A DNA stretch of 17,792 nt from an uncultured Micromonospora sp. (GCA_937951935.1 CALGAM010000074.1:1-17792); one strand, 5' to 3'; counted from the first letter of the stretch, positions 1-7,906 are shown. Numbers and translations: made by a program. The notes: generated by a model not told the origin, from the letters alone.

Positions 1-1445
1 GCCGCCGCCAGGCACCGCGACACCTGCTCCTCGGTGCCCGGTTCGACGACGACGAACTGGCCCATCATGCCCGAGTCCTCGTGCCGGAGGATGTGGCAGT
101 GGTACATGTACGGTGCGGTCGGGTCGGTGTGGTGGCCGAACCGTACGGCGAGGCGGACGGTCACCCTCTTCGGCACGTGCACGGTGTCCTTGGGCCCGGC
201 CAGGTGTGCCGGCGGTGGGGCGCCGTCGACGTCCAGCACCCGGAACGACACTCCGTGGATGTGGAAGTTGTGGGTGTGGTCGCCGTTCTCGACCTCCCAG
301 ATCTCGCGGGCGCCGGCCGGCACCACCTCGTCGATGCGGGACAGGTCCATCCGTCTACCGTTGATGGTGTCGTGTCCGTCGAGCCGGAACCGCCGCACCC
401 GCGCGCCCAGCGTCGTCACCGGCGTCCGTGACGTCCAGTCCGGCGGCGGTGACGCCACCAGTCGTGCCCCGGCAACGATCTGTAGGAGATCGAAGTCGCC
501 CTGGTCGATGTCCGTGGCACCTCCGACACTGCGGAGGGTGGCCGTCTCTCCGGGGGTGAACCGGGCGACGATCTCCACCCGTTCGGCCGGGGTCAGGGAG
601 ATCTCGTCCACCTCGACCGGTGTGTCGAGCAGGCCGGCGTCGTTGGCGACGACGTGGAAGCCGCGACGGTCGGCGAACCGGACGTGGTACACGCGGGCGT
701 TCGAGCCGTTGAGGAGACGGAAACGCACCCGCTCGGTGGTGACCTCGAGATACGGGTCGTGGGTGCCGTTGACCAGGACGCGGTCGCCCAGGATGCCGTA
801 CGTGCCCCGGAGCGGGTCGCCGGCCAGCGAGCCGTCGGGCGCGAAGCGCTTGTCCTGGAGGATGAGGGGGATGTCGTCGACGCCGTAGGTGCCGGGAAGT
901 TCCGGGCCGTCCGGCTCGTCGACGAGGAGCAGCCCCGCCAGGCCCCGGTACACCTGCGACGCGGTGCTTCCCTGCCAGTGGGGGTGGTACCAGAAGGTCG
1001 CGGCCGGCTGGTCGACCGTCCACCGCGGCGTCCACGTCGCCCCGGGCTCGATCGGCTGGTGTGGTCCTCCGTCCATCCGGGCGGGCAGCCGTATCCCGTG
1101 CCAGTGCACGGTGCTGACCTCGTCGAGCTGGTTGGTCACCGCCATCTGCACCGTCTCGCCGCGGCGGAGGCGGATGGTGGGGCCGAGGTGCGGTCCGTTG
1201 AAGCCCAGGGTCTCCGTCCACGTGCCGGGCAGCAACTCGCTCCGGCCGCGCCGCATCGTCAGCTCGAACCGCCGGACACCGTCCGCGTCGGTGGTCGACC
1301 CGGCCAGTGGAGGGACACGCAGACGGTTGCGGACGGTCGACCGCCGGGGTGCTGGGCCCTGGTCCGACGCGCTCGCCGGACCACTGGCGGCAAGGACGGG
1401 CAGCGCGGCCAACATGAGAACGTTTCTGCGGCGCACTCTTTCCAT
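1..1445 (-). CDS. Multicopper oxidase, Tat-exported (C-terminus cut by window edge)
   Basis: Extracytoplasmic copper enzyme of the CueO/CotA/bilirubin oxidase type, which oxidises phenols or metal ions with reduction of O2 to water. The reading frame gives 481 residues with no stop before the left edge. The N-terminus has a twin-arginine signal (RRRNVLM at residues 5-11, then a hydrophobic stretch to about 26). All four copper ligand motifs are visible: HWHG at 114-117, HPHW at 154-157, HTHNFHIHG at 390-398, and HCHILRHEDSGMM at 449-461 with the type-1 Cys and axial Met. Since the last motif normally lies close to the C-terminus, only a short tail is missing. ATG 1445 is chosen because the Tat signal starts there; its ribosome site is weak. 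It follows the WYL regulator on the same strand after 59 bases, so the two may be co-transcribed. The substrate cannot be told from sequence. Confidence 0.93.
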   Translation of the reverse strand, partial: MERVRRRNVLMLAALPVLAASGPASASDQGPAPRRSTVRNRLRVPPLAGSTTDADGVRRFELTMRRGRSELLPGTWTETLGFNGPHLGPTIRLRRGETVQMAVTNQLDEVSTVHWHGIRLPARMDGGPHQPIEPGATWTPRWTVDQPAATFWYHPHWQGSTASQVYRGLAGLLLVDEPDGPELPGTYGVDDIPLILQDKRFAPDGSLAGDPLRGTYGILGDRVLVNGTHDPYLEVTTERVRFRLLNGSNARVYHVRFADRRGFHVVANDAGLLDTPVEVDEISLTPAERVEIVARFTPGETATLRSVGGATDIDQGDFDLLQIVAGARLVASPPPDWTSRTPVTTLGARVRRFRLDGHDTINGRRMDLSRIDEVVPAGAREIWEVENGDHTHNFHIHGVSFRVLDVDGAPPPAHLAGPKDTVHVPKRVTVRLAVRFGHHTDPTAPYMYHCHILRHEDSGMMGQFVVVEPGTEEQVSRCLAA

Positions 1446-1504
1446 GTTGCCCCAGATTGGTGGTGTTTACCTCGAAAGCCCGGTAAGCGGCTGAACCGGT
1501 GAGG

Positions 1505-2476
1505 TCAGCGGTGTCCGACCGACGACGCCCGGTGTGCCCGGGCGAACCTCTCCGACAGGACACCCAGCTCGGCGATCAACTCCGGGGGTTCGCGCACCGT
1601 GAAGTCACACCCGAGCAGGGCCAGCTGCGCCACCAGGTACATGACCGAGTCCGCGCCGGTGACCAGCAGACAGGTGGCCTCGTCCACCGCCTCGACCGTT
1701 CCGACCGTCGGTGGCACCCGCTCGGCGATCACCGGGGCCGGCGCGTGGACCAGGATCCGGGCCCGGAACCGGTACGGCGCGGTCGTGATGGAATCCGCGA
1801 CGAACGCCGCCGCGTCCGGCGGGTCGGCGGCGGGGGTGAACGCGCTCCCGGTGCCGCGCAGGCCGCTGATCCGGTCGACCCGGAAGGTACGCCAGTCGTC
1901 CCGGGTCTCGTCCCAGGCCACCAGGTACCAGCGGCGGCCGGTGTGCACCAGCCGGTGGGGCCGCACCGTCCGGGTCTGGGTCGCGCCGTCGCGTCCCCGG
2001 TAGTCGAAGGCGAGGCGCTGGTGCGCCTGACACGCCTCGGCGATGGCGGTGAGCAGCTCCGGCTCGACCGTGGGGGCCGGGCTGGGCAGCGGCACGGTGG
2101 CGTGCCGCAGCGCGGCGGTGCGTCGGCGGAGTCGGGCCGGCAGGATCCGGTCCAGCTTGGCCAGCGCCCGCAGCGAGGTCTCGGCGATGCCGGCCACGGT
2201 GTGGTTCGTGGCGCTGCGCAGGCTCAGCACCACCGCCACCGCCTCGTCGTCGTCGAGCAGCAGCGGCGGGAGCTTCGACCCGCTGCCGAGCCGGTAGCCA
2301 CCGGCGACGCCGGGGGTGGCGAGCACCGGGTAGCCGAGCTCCCGCAGCCGCGTGACGTCGCGGCGCAGCGTCCGCACGGTCACGCCCAGCCGCTCGGCCA
2401 GCTCCGGGCCGGTCCACTCCGGGCGGGTCGGCAGCAGCGAGAGCAGCCGCAGCAGCCGCGCCGACGTGTCGAGCAT
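1505..2476 (-). CDS. WYL-domain transcriptional regulator (YafY type, HTH_11 + WYL)
   Basis: A 323-residue DNA-binding regulator. An N-terminal winged helix-turn-helix of the DeoR/HTH_11 type spans about residues 5-60 (GPELAERLGVTVRTLRRDV, then the wing ending GVAGGYRLG). The WYL domain follows at about 135-205, with the signature RRWYLVAWDE at 181-190 and downstream RTFRVDRI. A conserved C-terminal WCX-like region runs to the end. WYL domains are thought to sense a ligand, often nucleic acid or nucleotide. The gene diverges from a VOC-family gene across 321 bases and sits directly upstream of the multicopper oxidase on its own strand. Local regulators of this family commonly control neighbouring VOC genes, so control of the VOC gene and itself is likely but inferred. 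Its ATG is at 2476. Confidence 0.92.
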   Translation of the reverse strand: MLDTSARLLRLLSLLPTRPEWTGPELAERLGVTVRTLRRDVTRLRELGYPVLATPGVAGGYRLGSGSKLPPLLLDDDEAVAVVLSLRSATNHTVAGIAETSLRALAKLDRILPARLRRRTAALRHATVPLPSPAPTVEPELLTAIAEACQAHQRLAFDYRGRDGATQTRTVRPHRLVHTGRRWYLVAWDETRDDWRTFRVDRISGLRGTGSAFTPAADPPDAAAFVADSITTAPYRFRARILVHAPAPVIAERVPPTVGTVEAVDEATCLLVTGADSVMYLVAQLALLGCDFTVREPPELIAELGVLSERFARAHRASSVGHR

Positions 2477-2505
2477 GACGTCAAGCCTGCCAGCGAAACG
2501 AGGAC

Positions 2506-2517
2506 CGGACCTGTCCG
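2506..2517. promoter_or_regulatory. Possible operator: short inverted repeat CGGAC-ct-GTCCG
   Basis: A perfect 5-base inverted repeat with a 2-base centre lies 30 bases upstream of the WYL regulator start, in the divergent intergenic region. The position would suit autoregulation. Arms this short arise easily by chance in GC-rich DNA, so this is only a candidate. Confidence 0.2.
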
Positions 2518-2641
2518 CAATCGACGTTAGCGTTCCCGCAGGGCGCCGGACCGGGCCGGCCGCCCGTCAGGTACGCCGGCACGGCGGCGAAGACACCGCG
2601 TCGACGGGGCGTACGTGACGAGGCATGCCGGGGTACGCGGA

Positions 2642-2665
2642 CCGGGCGGGCGTCGACGCGCCCGG
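2642..2665. repeat. Bulged inverted repeat in the WYL/VOC divergent region
   Basis: CCGGGC (2642-2647) pairs with GCCCGG (2660-2665), and the centre GCGTC-GACGC (2650-2659) is itself a perfect palindrome. Two unpaired G bases (2648-2649) lie between. Together these give 11 paired positions per arm. There is no T-run. It could be an operator for the adjacent regulator or chance structure in GC-rich DNA. Confidence 0.3.
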
Positions 2666-2720
2666 CCGTGCGGTCCGGTGAGGGCCCGGCCCGACCGCTC
2701 AGCTGGCAACCCCGGTGCCG

Positions 2721-2770
2721 CGAACCGGCCGTGAGGTGATCCACCTCGGGGTCGCGGCCGGCCCGGTTCG
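2721..2770 (+). promoter_or_regulatory. Long imperfect hairpin upstream of the VOC gene
   Basis: A nested inverted repeat of 50 bases ends 27 bases before the VOC start. The outer arms are CGAACCGG (2721-2728) and CCGGTTCG (2763-2770). A middle CCG (2729-2731) pairs with CGG (2759-2761). The inner arms are GAGGTG (2733-2738) and CACCTC (2742-2747), separated by 3 bases. This gives about 17 pairs in total. The inner part alone would make a good dimer operator. The whole could be a leader hairpin just ahead of the ribosome site. Function is not shown by sequence. Confidence 0.4.
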
Positions 2771-2786
2771 TGATCGTGACAGCAAC

Positions 2787-2792
2787 AAGGAG
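2787..2792 (+). promoter_or_regulatory. Ribosome binding site fixing the VOC start
   Basis: AAGGAG lies 5 bases before ATG 2798. It overlaps the in-frame GTG at 2792, which rules out that longer start. Confidence 0.8.
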
Positions 2793-2797
2793 TGACC

Positions 2798-3235
2798 ATG
2801 CCGTACCACGTTCAGGTGACCCAGGACGCGGCCGATCCACACACCCTCGCCGACTGGTGGGCCGAGACCCTCGGCTGGGAGGTGGAGCCGAGCGACGAGG
2901 CGTTCATCCGCCGCATGATCGAGGAGGGCCAGGCCACCGAGAGCGACACCAAGGTCCACAACGGTGTCCTGGTCTGGCGTGCGGGTGCGGCGATCCGCCA
3001 CCCGGAGGGGGCCGCCGCCGGCGCGCCCCGGGTGCTCTTCCAGGAGGTGCCGGAGGGCAAGACGGTGAAGAACCGGATGCACCTCGACGTGCACGTCGGG
3101 ACGGACGACATCGCGGCGGTGGCCGACAAGCTCGTCGCACGGGGCGCGCGCATCCTGCACCACGGACGGCAGGGGCCGTACACCTGGATCACCATGGCCG
3201 ACCCCGAGGGCAACGAGTTCTGCGTCGCGCCCTGA
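2798..3235 (+). CDS. VOC-family (glyoxalase-like) protein
   Basis: A small cytoplasmic protein of 145 residues with the vicinal oxygen chelate fold, in two babbab halves. Visible family marks are MPYHVQVTQDAADP at the N-terminus with ADWWAETLGW at 18-27, then RMHLDVHV at 93-100 and DPEGNEFCV at 135-143. The His of HLDVHV and the Glu of GNEF match usual metal or substrate positions. It resembles the Glyoxalase_6-type proteins common in actinomycetes, whose substrates are mostly unknown; roles range from lyase or dioxygenase to binding protein. ATG 2798 is set by the AAGGAG at 2787. It is transcribed away from the WYL regulator, which is its most likely controller (inference). It converges on sepH. 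Confidence 0.88.
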   Translation: MPYHVQVTQDAADPHTLADWWAETLGWEVEPSDEAFIRRMIEEGQATESDTKVHNGVLVWRAGAAIRHPEGAAAGAPRVLFQEVPEGKTVKNRMHLDVHVGTDDIAAVADKLVARGARILHHGRQGPYTWITMADPEGNEFCVAP

Positions 3236-3250
3236 GCCGACGCCGGTCGG

Positions 3251-3280
3251 CGCGGGCCGGCCGGACCTCACCGGCCGCGG
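3251..3280. terminator. Bidirectional hairpin between VOC gene and sepH
   Basis: The sequence CGCGGGCCGG (3251-3260) and CCGGCCGCG (3271-3279) form a GC-only stem with one bulged G and a 10-base loop. It lies 15 bases after the VOC stop and 23 bases after the sepH stop on the opposite strand. There is no T-run, as is common in actinomycetes. Confidence 0.5.
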
Positions 3281-3302
3281 AGGGCCACCGACCCGACCGG
3301 GG

Positions 3303-4370
3303 TCAGGAGCTCTCCCGCGCCGCCGGCCCGCTGCCGAAGAGCACGTCGTCCCAGCTCGGCAGCCGCTTGCGCGACTTTCCGACGGGCTCGCCGCCCTCGG
3401 CGCCGCCCTGGCCGGCGGCACGCCGGGGCCGCAGCACCGCCAGCGACGGCACGGCCGGGACCTCCTTCGGCGCGTCCGAGTCGTCGTCGAAGGCCGAGCC
3501 CGGGCCACCGCCGAGCAGCGCGGCGGCCCCGCCCACCACCGGCCGCTGACGGGGGGTCTCCGAGCCGGCCGTGGCGGCCGGATCGAGGCTTCGTCCGGTG
3601 TGGGAGCCGGGCTGCCGGTCGAGCGAGGCGAGCAGCGCGTCGCGACCGGCCCGGATCGGATCCCGGCCGGGCCGCGGCAGGTCGGTGGGGGTCGGCAGGC
3701 CGTGGCCGCCCCGTCCCGGTTCGCGTCGGGCCGGGGTGGGCAGGGGATGCCCGCCCCGCTCCGGTGGCGGATCCTGGCCGAGCAGCGGTGTCGGCCGCTC
3801 CGCGCAGAGGTACTGCGCCATGTCGTCGTGCGGGGTGACCGCCTGGCGGGTCTTGTCGAGATCCCAGACCGCCTGGGCGGTCGCCTTGCCGGACGGCCAC
3901 GTCGCGACGATCCGCCACGTTCCGTCGTCCCGCCGGTAGGCGTCCCAGGAGATCTTCTCGGTGTCGATGCCGTGCTGGGAGAGCCGGCTGTCGACGATCT
4001 CGGCGAGCGGCGCGCGGTGTTCCGCGTTCTTCAGCCGGGTCCGTCGGGCGTGCTGGGCGAGCATCGCCCGCTCCTGGAGCACCGGCCCCGCGTACCGCAA
4101 CACCCGGTCGACCGGCACGCCGGCGATCCGTGCCACGTCCTCGGCCGACTCACCGGCCCGGATCCGGGCCTGGATGTCCCGGGGCGACAGGGACGGCACC
4201 GGCTCGGTGCCTCCGCTGCCGACCGCCGTCAGGGTCGGACTGCGGTGTTCGCCCTGCAGCGCCGTGGTCACCCGCTCGTCGATCGGCAGGGCGAGAAGTC
4301 GCCCCACCTCGTCGGTGAGCACCATAGCTTGGCCGTCCTCGGAGAGGGCGACGAAGCGTACTGGCCGCAT
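3303..4370 (-). CDS. sepH: SepH, septation protein (DUF3071)
   Basis: Actinobacterial cell-division protein that, in Streptomyces and Mycobacterium, binds FtsZ and promotes its assembly at the septum. It has 355 residues. The N-terminal conserved domain starts MRPVRFVALSEDGQAMVL and runs to about 190. It includes a helix-turn-helix-like segment (LSPRDIQARIRAGESAEDVARIAGV, split at about 61-85) and the conserved WRIVATWPSGKATAQAVWDLD stretch at about 152-172. A Pro/Gly/Arg-rich disordered linker follows (190-330). It ends in the conserved short motif KRLPSWDDVLFG (335-346). ATG 4370 has GGAGG at 4378-4382, 7 bases away; longer upstream frames add non-conserved sequence. It stands as a single gene between convergent VOC and same-strand serC, with hairpins on both sides. 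Confidence 0.93.
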   Translation of the reverse strand: MRPVRFVALSEDGQAMVLTDEVGRLLALPIDERVTTALQGEHRSPTLTAVGSGGTEPVPSLSPRDIQARIRAGESAEDVARIAGVPVDRVLRYAGPVLQERAMLAQHARRTRLKNAEHRAPLAEIVDSRLSQHGIDTEKISWDAYRRDDGTWRIVATWPSGKATAQAVWDLDKTRQAVTPHDDMAQYLCAERPTPLLGQDPPPERGGHPLPTPARREPGRGGHGLPTPTDLPRPGRDPIRAGRDALLASLDRQPGSHTGRSLDPAATAGSETPRQRPVVGGAAALLGGGPGSAFDDDSDAPKEVPAVPSLAVLRPRRAAGQGGAEGGEPVGKSRKRLPSWDDVLFGSGPAARESS

Positions 4371-4535
4371 CGCGTTGCCTCCGTCCCGCCTCGCTGGCCC
4401 CACGCCACAGGTCAGCCGCCCGGGCGTCCTTGTGACACGGTACGCCGGTCCGTCACCCGGTGGGGGGAGCCACGCCCGCATGTCGCGGGTGAGCTGGACA
4501 CATCGATCAATCGGACCGGGCGTGGCCGGCCGCAC

Positions 4536-4567
4536 GGGCCGGGCGGCCCGGCGGACCGGCCCGGCCC
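4536..4567 (-). terminator. Hairpin after serC
   Basis: GGGCCGGGC (read on the minus strand) at 4559-4567 pairs perfectly with GCCCGGCCC at 4536-4544. The stem is 9 bases with a 14-base loop, beginning 14 bases after the serC stop. It separates serC from sepH. Confidence 0.5.
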
Positions 4568-4580
4568 GGTGTCCGGTCGG

Positions 4581-5708
4581 TCAGAGTCGCTCGACCACGT
4601 AGTCGATGCAGGTGGTCAGTGCCTCGACGTCGGCGGGCTCGACCGCGGGGAAGAGCGCGATCCGCAGCTGGTTGCGGCCGAGCTTCCGGTACGGCTCGGT
4701 GTCGACGATCCCGTTCGCCCGCAGCGCTTTGGCGATCGCGGTCGCGTCGACCCCGTCGGTGAAGTCGATCGTGGCGACGACGTTCGAACGCAGCGCCGGG
4801 TCGGTGACGAACGGGGTCGCCACGGAGGAGCGCTCGGCCCAGCCGTACACGATCGCGGCGTTCTCGGCGGTGCGCTTGGCCGCCCAGGCCAGGCCGCCCT
4901 GGGCGTTCATCCAGTCGGTCTGTTCGGCGGCCAGGAAGATCGTGGCCAGCGCCGGGGTGTTGTACGTCTGCTCCAGCCGCGAGTTGTCGATCGCGGTGAC
5001 CAAATCGAGGAAGGCGGGGATGTAGCGGCCCGACGCCTTGATCTCGGCGGCCCGCTCCAGGGCGGCCGGCGACATCAGCGCCAGCCAGATCCCGCCGTCG
5101 GAGCCGAAGCACTTCTGCGGGGCGAAGTAGTAGACGTCACACTCCCGGAGGTCGACCTCCAGGCCGCCCGCGCCCGAGGTGGCGTCGACCAGCAGCAGCG
5201 CACCCTCGTCCGCGCCGGCGACCCGACGGACCGGCACCGCGACGCCGGTCGAGGTCTCGTTGTGCGGGGTGGCGTAGACGTCGACGCCGGCCTCGGCGAC
5301 CAGTTCCGGGGCGCTGCCCGGGTCGGCCTTGCGGATCGTCGGGGTGCCGAGGAACGGCGCGGAGGAGACCGCCTTGGCGAACTTGGCGCCGAACTCGCCG
5401 AAGCTGGCGAACTGGGCCCGGTCGCGGACCAGCCCGAACGTGGCGACCTCCCAGAACGCGGTGGTGCCGCCGTTGCCGAGGACGACCTCGTACCCGTCGG
5501 GCAGGGAGAAGAACTCGGCGATGCCGCGACGCAGCCGGGCGACCTGGTCGCGAACGGTCTTCTGCCGGTGGGAGGTGCCGAGGTACGTCGTGGCGACGTC
5601 GGCCAGGGCGGAGACCGCGGCCGGACGCACCTTGGACGGGCCGCAGCCGAACCGGCCGTCGGCGGGTTTGATCTCGTCTGGAATCCGAATGGTCGAAACG
5701 TCAGCCAC
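4581..5708 (-). CDS. serC: Phosphoserine aminotransferase
   Basis: PLP enzyme that converts 3-phosphohydroxypyruvate and glutamate to phosphoserine and 2-oxoglutarate, the second step of serine synthesis; the same activity can serve PLP biosynthesis. The 375 residues match the length of the actinobacterial/mycobacterial SerC group. Visible marks are IPDEIKPADGRFGCGPSKVR at 9-28, GNGGTTAFWE at 78-87, the cofactor Asp in LLLVDATSGAGG (Asp175), and the Schiff-base lysine in FAPQKCFGSDGG (Lys199). The start is GTG 5708, giving the family's usual MADVSTIRIPDEIKP beginning. A GGAAGGA lies about 11 bases upstream, somewhat far. It is preceded on the same strand by citA but separated by 235 bases and a hairpin. 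PdxH, which makes its cofactor, is encoded 1.5 kb away. Confidence 0.96.
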   Translation of the reverse strand: MADVSTIRIPDEIKPADGRFGCGPSKVRPAAVSALADVATTYLGTSHRQKTVRDQVARLRRGIAEFFSLPDGYEVVLGNGGTTAFWEVATFGLVRDRAQFASFGEFGAKFAKAVSSAPFLGTPTIRKADPGSAPELVAEAGVDVYATPHNETSTGVAVPVRRVAGADEGALLLVDATSGAGGLEVDLRECDVYYFAPQKCFGSDGGIWLALMSPAALERAAEIKASGRYIPAFLDLVTAIDNSRLEQTYNTPALATIFLAAEQTDWMNAQGGLAWAAKRTAENAAIVYGWAERSSVATPFVTDPALRSNVVATIDFTDGVDATAIAKALRANGIVDTEPYRKLGRNQLRIALFPAVEPADVEALTTCIDYVVERL

Positions 5709-5919
5709 GATTACGCAGATCCTTCCGGTGGGCGGTCAGCCCGGGGGCGGAGAGCGGTTGTCCGGCGACGATGCCGCCTGACCCATCCTCGCACCACCTC
5801 GGACCGGGCCGGCCCGCTGTCCCACCCCGCTCACTGAGGCGTGCCCCACATCCCGCGCGAGATCGGGGCGGTGCCCGCCCGGCAGGGCCGGGAACGGGCC
5901 CGCCCCGCGGACGACGAGG

Positions 5920-5940
5920 CGGCGGGGACCGTCCCCGCCG
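5920..5940 (-). terminator. Hairpin after citA
   Basis: CGGCGGGGAC and GTCCCCGCCG form a perfect 10-base inverted repeat around a single base. As RNA this gives about an 8-pair stem with a 5-base loop. It starts 3 bases after the citA stop codon on the minus strand. Confidence 0.6.
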
Positions 5941-5943
5941 GGC

Positions 5944-7050
5944 TCAGGCGTTGTGCGGGATGGAGTCCCAGCCCTCGACCTCGTGGGGCTTGCGGGGACC
6001 GCTGCCGACGTACCGGGCCGACGGGCGGACCAGCCGACCCTGCTTCTTCTGCTCCAGGATGTGCGCCGACCAGCCGGCCACCCGGGCGCAGGTGAACATC
6101 GAGGTGAACATGTGCGCCGGAACCTCGGCGAAGTCGAGCACCACCGCCGACCAGAACTCGACGTTGGTGGCGAGCACGCGGTCGGGCTTGCGCTCCTGGA
6201 GTTCCGCCAGGGCGGCCTTCTCCAGCGCCTCGGCGACCTCCAGCCGTGGGGCGCCGAGTTCCTTGGCGACCCTGCGCAGCACCCGGGCGCGCGGGTCCTC
6301 GGCCCGGTAGACCCGGTGGCCGAAGCCCATCAGCCGCTCGCCCCGGTCGAGGAGGCTCTTGACGTACCCCTCGGCGTCGCCGCTGCGCTCGACGGCCTCG
6401 ATCATCTCCAGTACCCGCGAGGGCGCGCCGCCGTGCAGCGGGCCGGAGAGGGCACCGATGCCGGAGGAGATGCAGGCGGCGGCGTCCGCGCCCGTCGAGG
6501 CGACGATGCGGGCCGTGAAGGTGGAGGCGTTCATCCCGTGCTCGGCGGCGGCGATGAAGTACGCGTCCACGGCCTTGACGTGCCGCGGGTCCGGATCGCC
6601 GCGCCAGCGCTTCATGAAGCGTTCGACAATGGTCTCCGCCTTGTCGATCTCCTTCTGCGGCACGGCCGGCAGGCCGAGACCGCGGGCCGACTGGGCGACG
6701 AAGGACAGCGCGGTCACCGAAACCCGGGCCAGGTCCTCCCGGGCCTGCTCGTCAGAGATGTCGAGGAGCGGGTTCAACCCCCAGTACGGGGCGAGCATCG
6801 CGACCGCGGACTGCACGTCGACCCGGATGTCACCGGAGTGCACCGGCACCGGGAACGGCTCGGCCGGTGGCAGACCGGGACCGAACCGGCCGTCGACGAG
6901 CAGCGCCCAGACGTTGGCGAAGGAGACCTGTCCGATGAGGTCCTCGATGTCGACTCCCCGATAGCGCAGCGCGCTTCCTTCCTTGTCGGGTTCGGCGATG
7001 GCGGTCTCGAAGGCGATCACACCTTCCAGCCCCGGCTTGAAGTCGGACAT
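5944..7050 (-). CDS. citA: Citrate synthase (citrate synthase 2, CitA type)
   Basis: Condenses acetyl-CoA and oxaloacetate to citrate at the entry to the TCA cycle. At 368 residues it is the short, CitA-type actinobacterial enzyme. It begins MSDFKPGLEGVIAFETAI, with RYRGVDIEDLI at 29-39. The catalytic residues are recognisable: His206 in LSGPLHGGAP, His245 in GFGHRVYRAEDPRA, and Asp306 in VVLDFAEVP. HGMNAST at 171-177 matches the conserved HExNAS-like segment. An upstream in-frame start at 7458 is rejected. ATG 7050 has AGGAG at 7056-7060, 5 bases away, and gives the family's standard N-terminus. It is transcribed divergently from pdxH across 196 bases. A serC-citA neighbourhood is also known in mycobacteria. 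Confidence 0.96.
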   Translation of the reverse strand: MSDFKPGLEGVIAFETAIAEPDKEGSALRYRGVDIEDLIGQVSFANVWALLVDGRFGPGLPPAEPFPVPVHSGDIRVDVQSAVAMLAPYWGLNPLLDISDEQAREDLARVSVTALSFVAQSARGLGLPAVPQKEIDKAETIVERFMKRWRGDPDPRHVKAVDAYFIAAAEHGMNASTFTARIVASTGADAAACISSGIGALSGPLHGGAPSRVLEMIEAVERSGDAEGYVKSLLDRGERLMGFGHRVYRAEDPRARVLRRVAKELGAPRLEVAEALEKAALAELQERKPDRVLATNVEFWSAVVLDFAEVPAHMFTSMFTCARVAGWSAHILEQKKQGRLVRPSARYVGSGPRKPHEVEGWDSIPHNA

Positions 7051-7236
7051 GCGGGCTCCTGGATCATCGTCCGTGCTCTCGGGGCTCGTTCCGGTGTGCC
7101 CGAAAGGAGCCTCCGGCGAACGCAGGGTTGTATTCGTGCCATCTTGCCTGCTGGACAACCAACTTGCGAGCGGGCGAGATTGTGCTGTCCGCGACATCGC
7201 CGTTGCCCGCCGTCGAGGCGGCCGGCGCCGACGACG

Positions 7237-7241
7237 AGGAG
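7237..7241 (+). promoter_or_regulatory. Ribosome binding site supporting the pdxH GTG start
   Basis: AGGAG in the purine run GAGGAGAGGAA sits 5 bases before GTG 7247. The protein has no nearby ATG, so this site decides the start. Confidence 0.7.
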
Positions 7242-7246
7242 AGGAA

Positions 7247-7906
7247 GTGGCGGGGAACACAGTGCCCCCGGCCGCGCTGCGCCGGGAGTACACGTCCACC
7301 GACGGGCTGTCCCGCGCCGACCTGGCGGCCGACTGGTGGGTCCAGTTCGACCGCTGGTTCGCCGACGCGGTCGCGGCCGGGCTGCCGGAGCCGAACGCGA
7401 TGGTGGTGTCGACCGCCGACGACCGGGGGCGCCCCAGCTCCCGGATGGTCCTGCTCAAGGGGTACGACGAGCGCGGGCTGGTCTTCTACACGAACTACGA
7501 GTCGCGCAAGGGAACCGAGGTACGGGTGAACCCGTACGCGAGCCTGCTGCTGCCGTGGTTCGCGATGCAGCGGCAGGTGGTGATCTGCGGCACGGTGGTT
7601 CCGGTGGACCGCGCGGAGACGGAGGCGTACTTCGCCACCCGACCCCGCGGGTCCCAGCTCGGGGCCTGGGCCAGCCCGCAGTCCCGGGTCCTGCCCGACC
7701 GCGCCGCGCTGGAGGCCGCGTACCGGGCCGCCGCCGAGAGGTTTCCCGAGGGGACGCCGGTTCCCCCGCCGCCGCACTGGGGCGGCCTGCGGGTGGTACC
7801 GGAGACGGTCGAGTTCTGGCAGGGACGGGCCAGCCGGCTGCACGATCGACTGCGCTACCGTCGGACCGGTGCGCAGAAGTGGATCATTGAACGGCTGGCA
7901 CCGTGA
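7247..7906 (+). CDS. pdxH: Pyridoxamine/pyridoxine 5'-phosphate oxidase
   Basis: FMN enzyme that oxidises pyridoxamine or pyridoxine phosphate to pyridoxal 5'-phosphate (vitamin B6 synthesis and salvage). It has 219 residues, the normal family length. Marks in order are LRREYTSTDGL near the N-terminus (11-21), PNAMVVSTADDRGRPSSRMVLLKG (split at 49-72, FMN/substrate Arg and Lys), FYTNYESRKG (80-89), RGSQLGAWASPQSR (134-147), PPHWGGLRV (176-183), and the C-terminal WQGRASRLHDR with the terminal RLAP. The start is GTG 7247; the open frame continues upstream but that part overlaps the citA promoter region and is not conserved. Its stop overlaps the start of the MFS gene by 4 bases, implying translational coupling. 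Confidence 0.95.
   Translation: MAGNTVPPAALRREYTSTDGLSRADLAADWWVQFDRWFADAVAAGLPEPNAMVVSTADDRGRPSSRMVLLKGYDERGLVFYTNYESRKGTEVRVNPYASLLLPWFAMQRQVVICGTVVPVDRAETEAYFATRPRGSQLGAWASPQSRVLPDRAALEAAYRAAAERFPEGTPVPPPPHWGGLRVVPETVEFWQGRASRLHDRLRYRRTGAQKWIIERLAP

Noticed and set aside
34..1502. Long plus-strand open frames opposite the multicopper oxidase, and a 402-codon minus frame (355-1563)
   Set aside because: They are GC-rich shadow frames of the oxidase: Arg/Pro/Gly-rich, no domains, and the true frame carries all copper ligand motifs.
4440..4470. Similarity of a GGGTGnCGnACCGGCG stretch upstream of sepH (minus strand) to one upstream of DUF4230 (about 16600-16616)
   Set aside because: Both precede TACCGT, but the spacing differs and it does not fit -35/-10 geometry; likely chance in GC-rich DNA.
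3600..5837. 745-codon plus-strand open frame
   Set aside because: Antisense to sepH and serC, which are unmistakable; the product is low-complexity Arg/Gly/Asp-rich.
5953..7890. 645-codon plus-strand open frame
   Set aside because: Antisense to citA and then out of frame with pdxH; both real genes have clear catalytic motifs.
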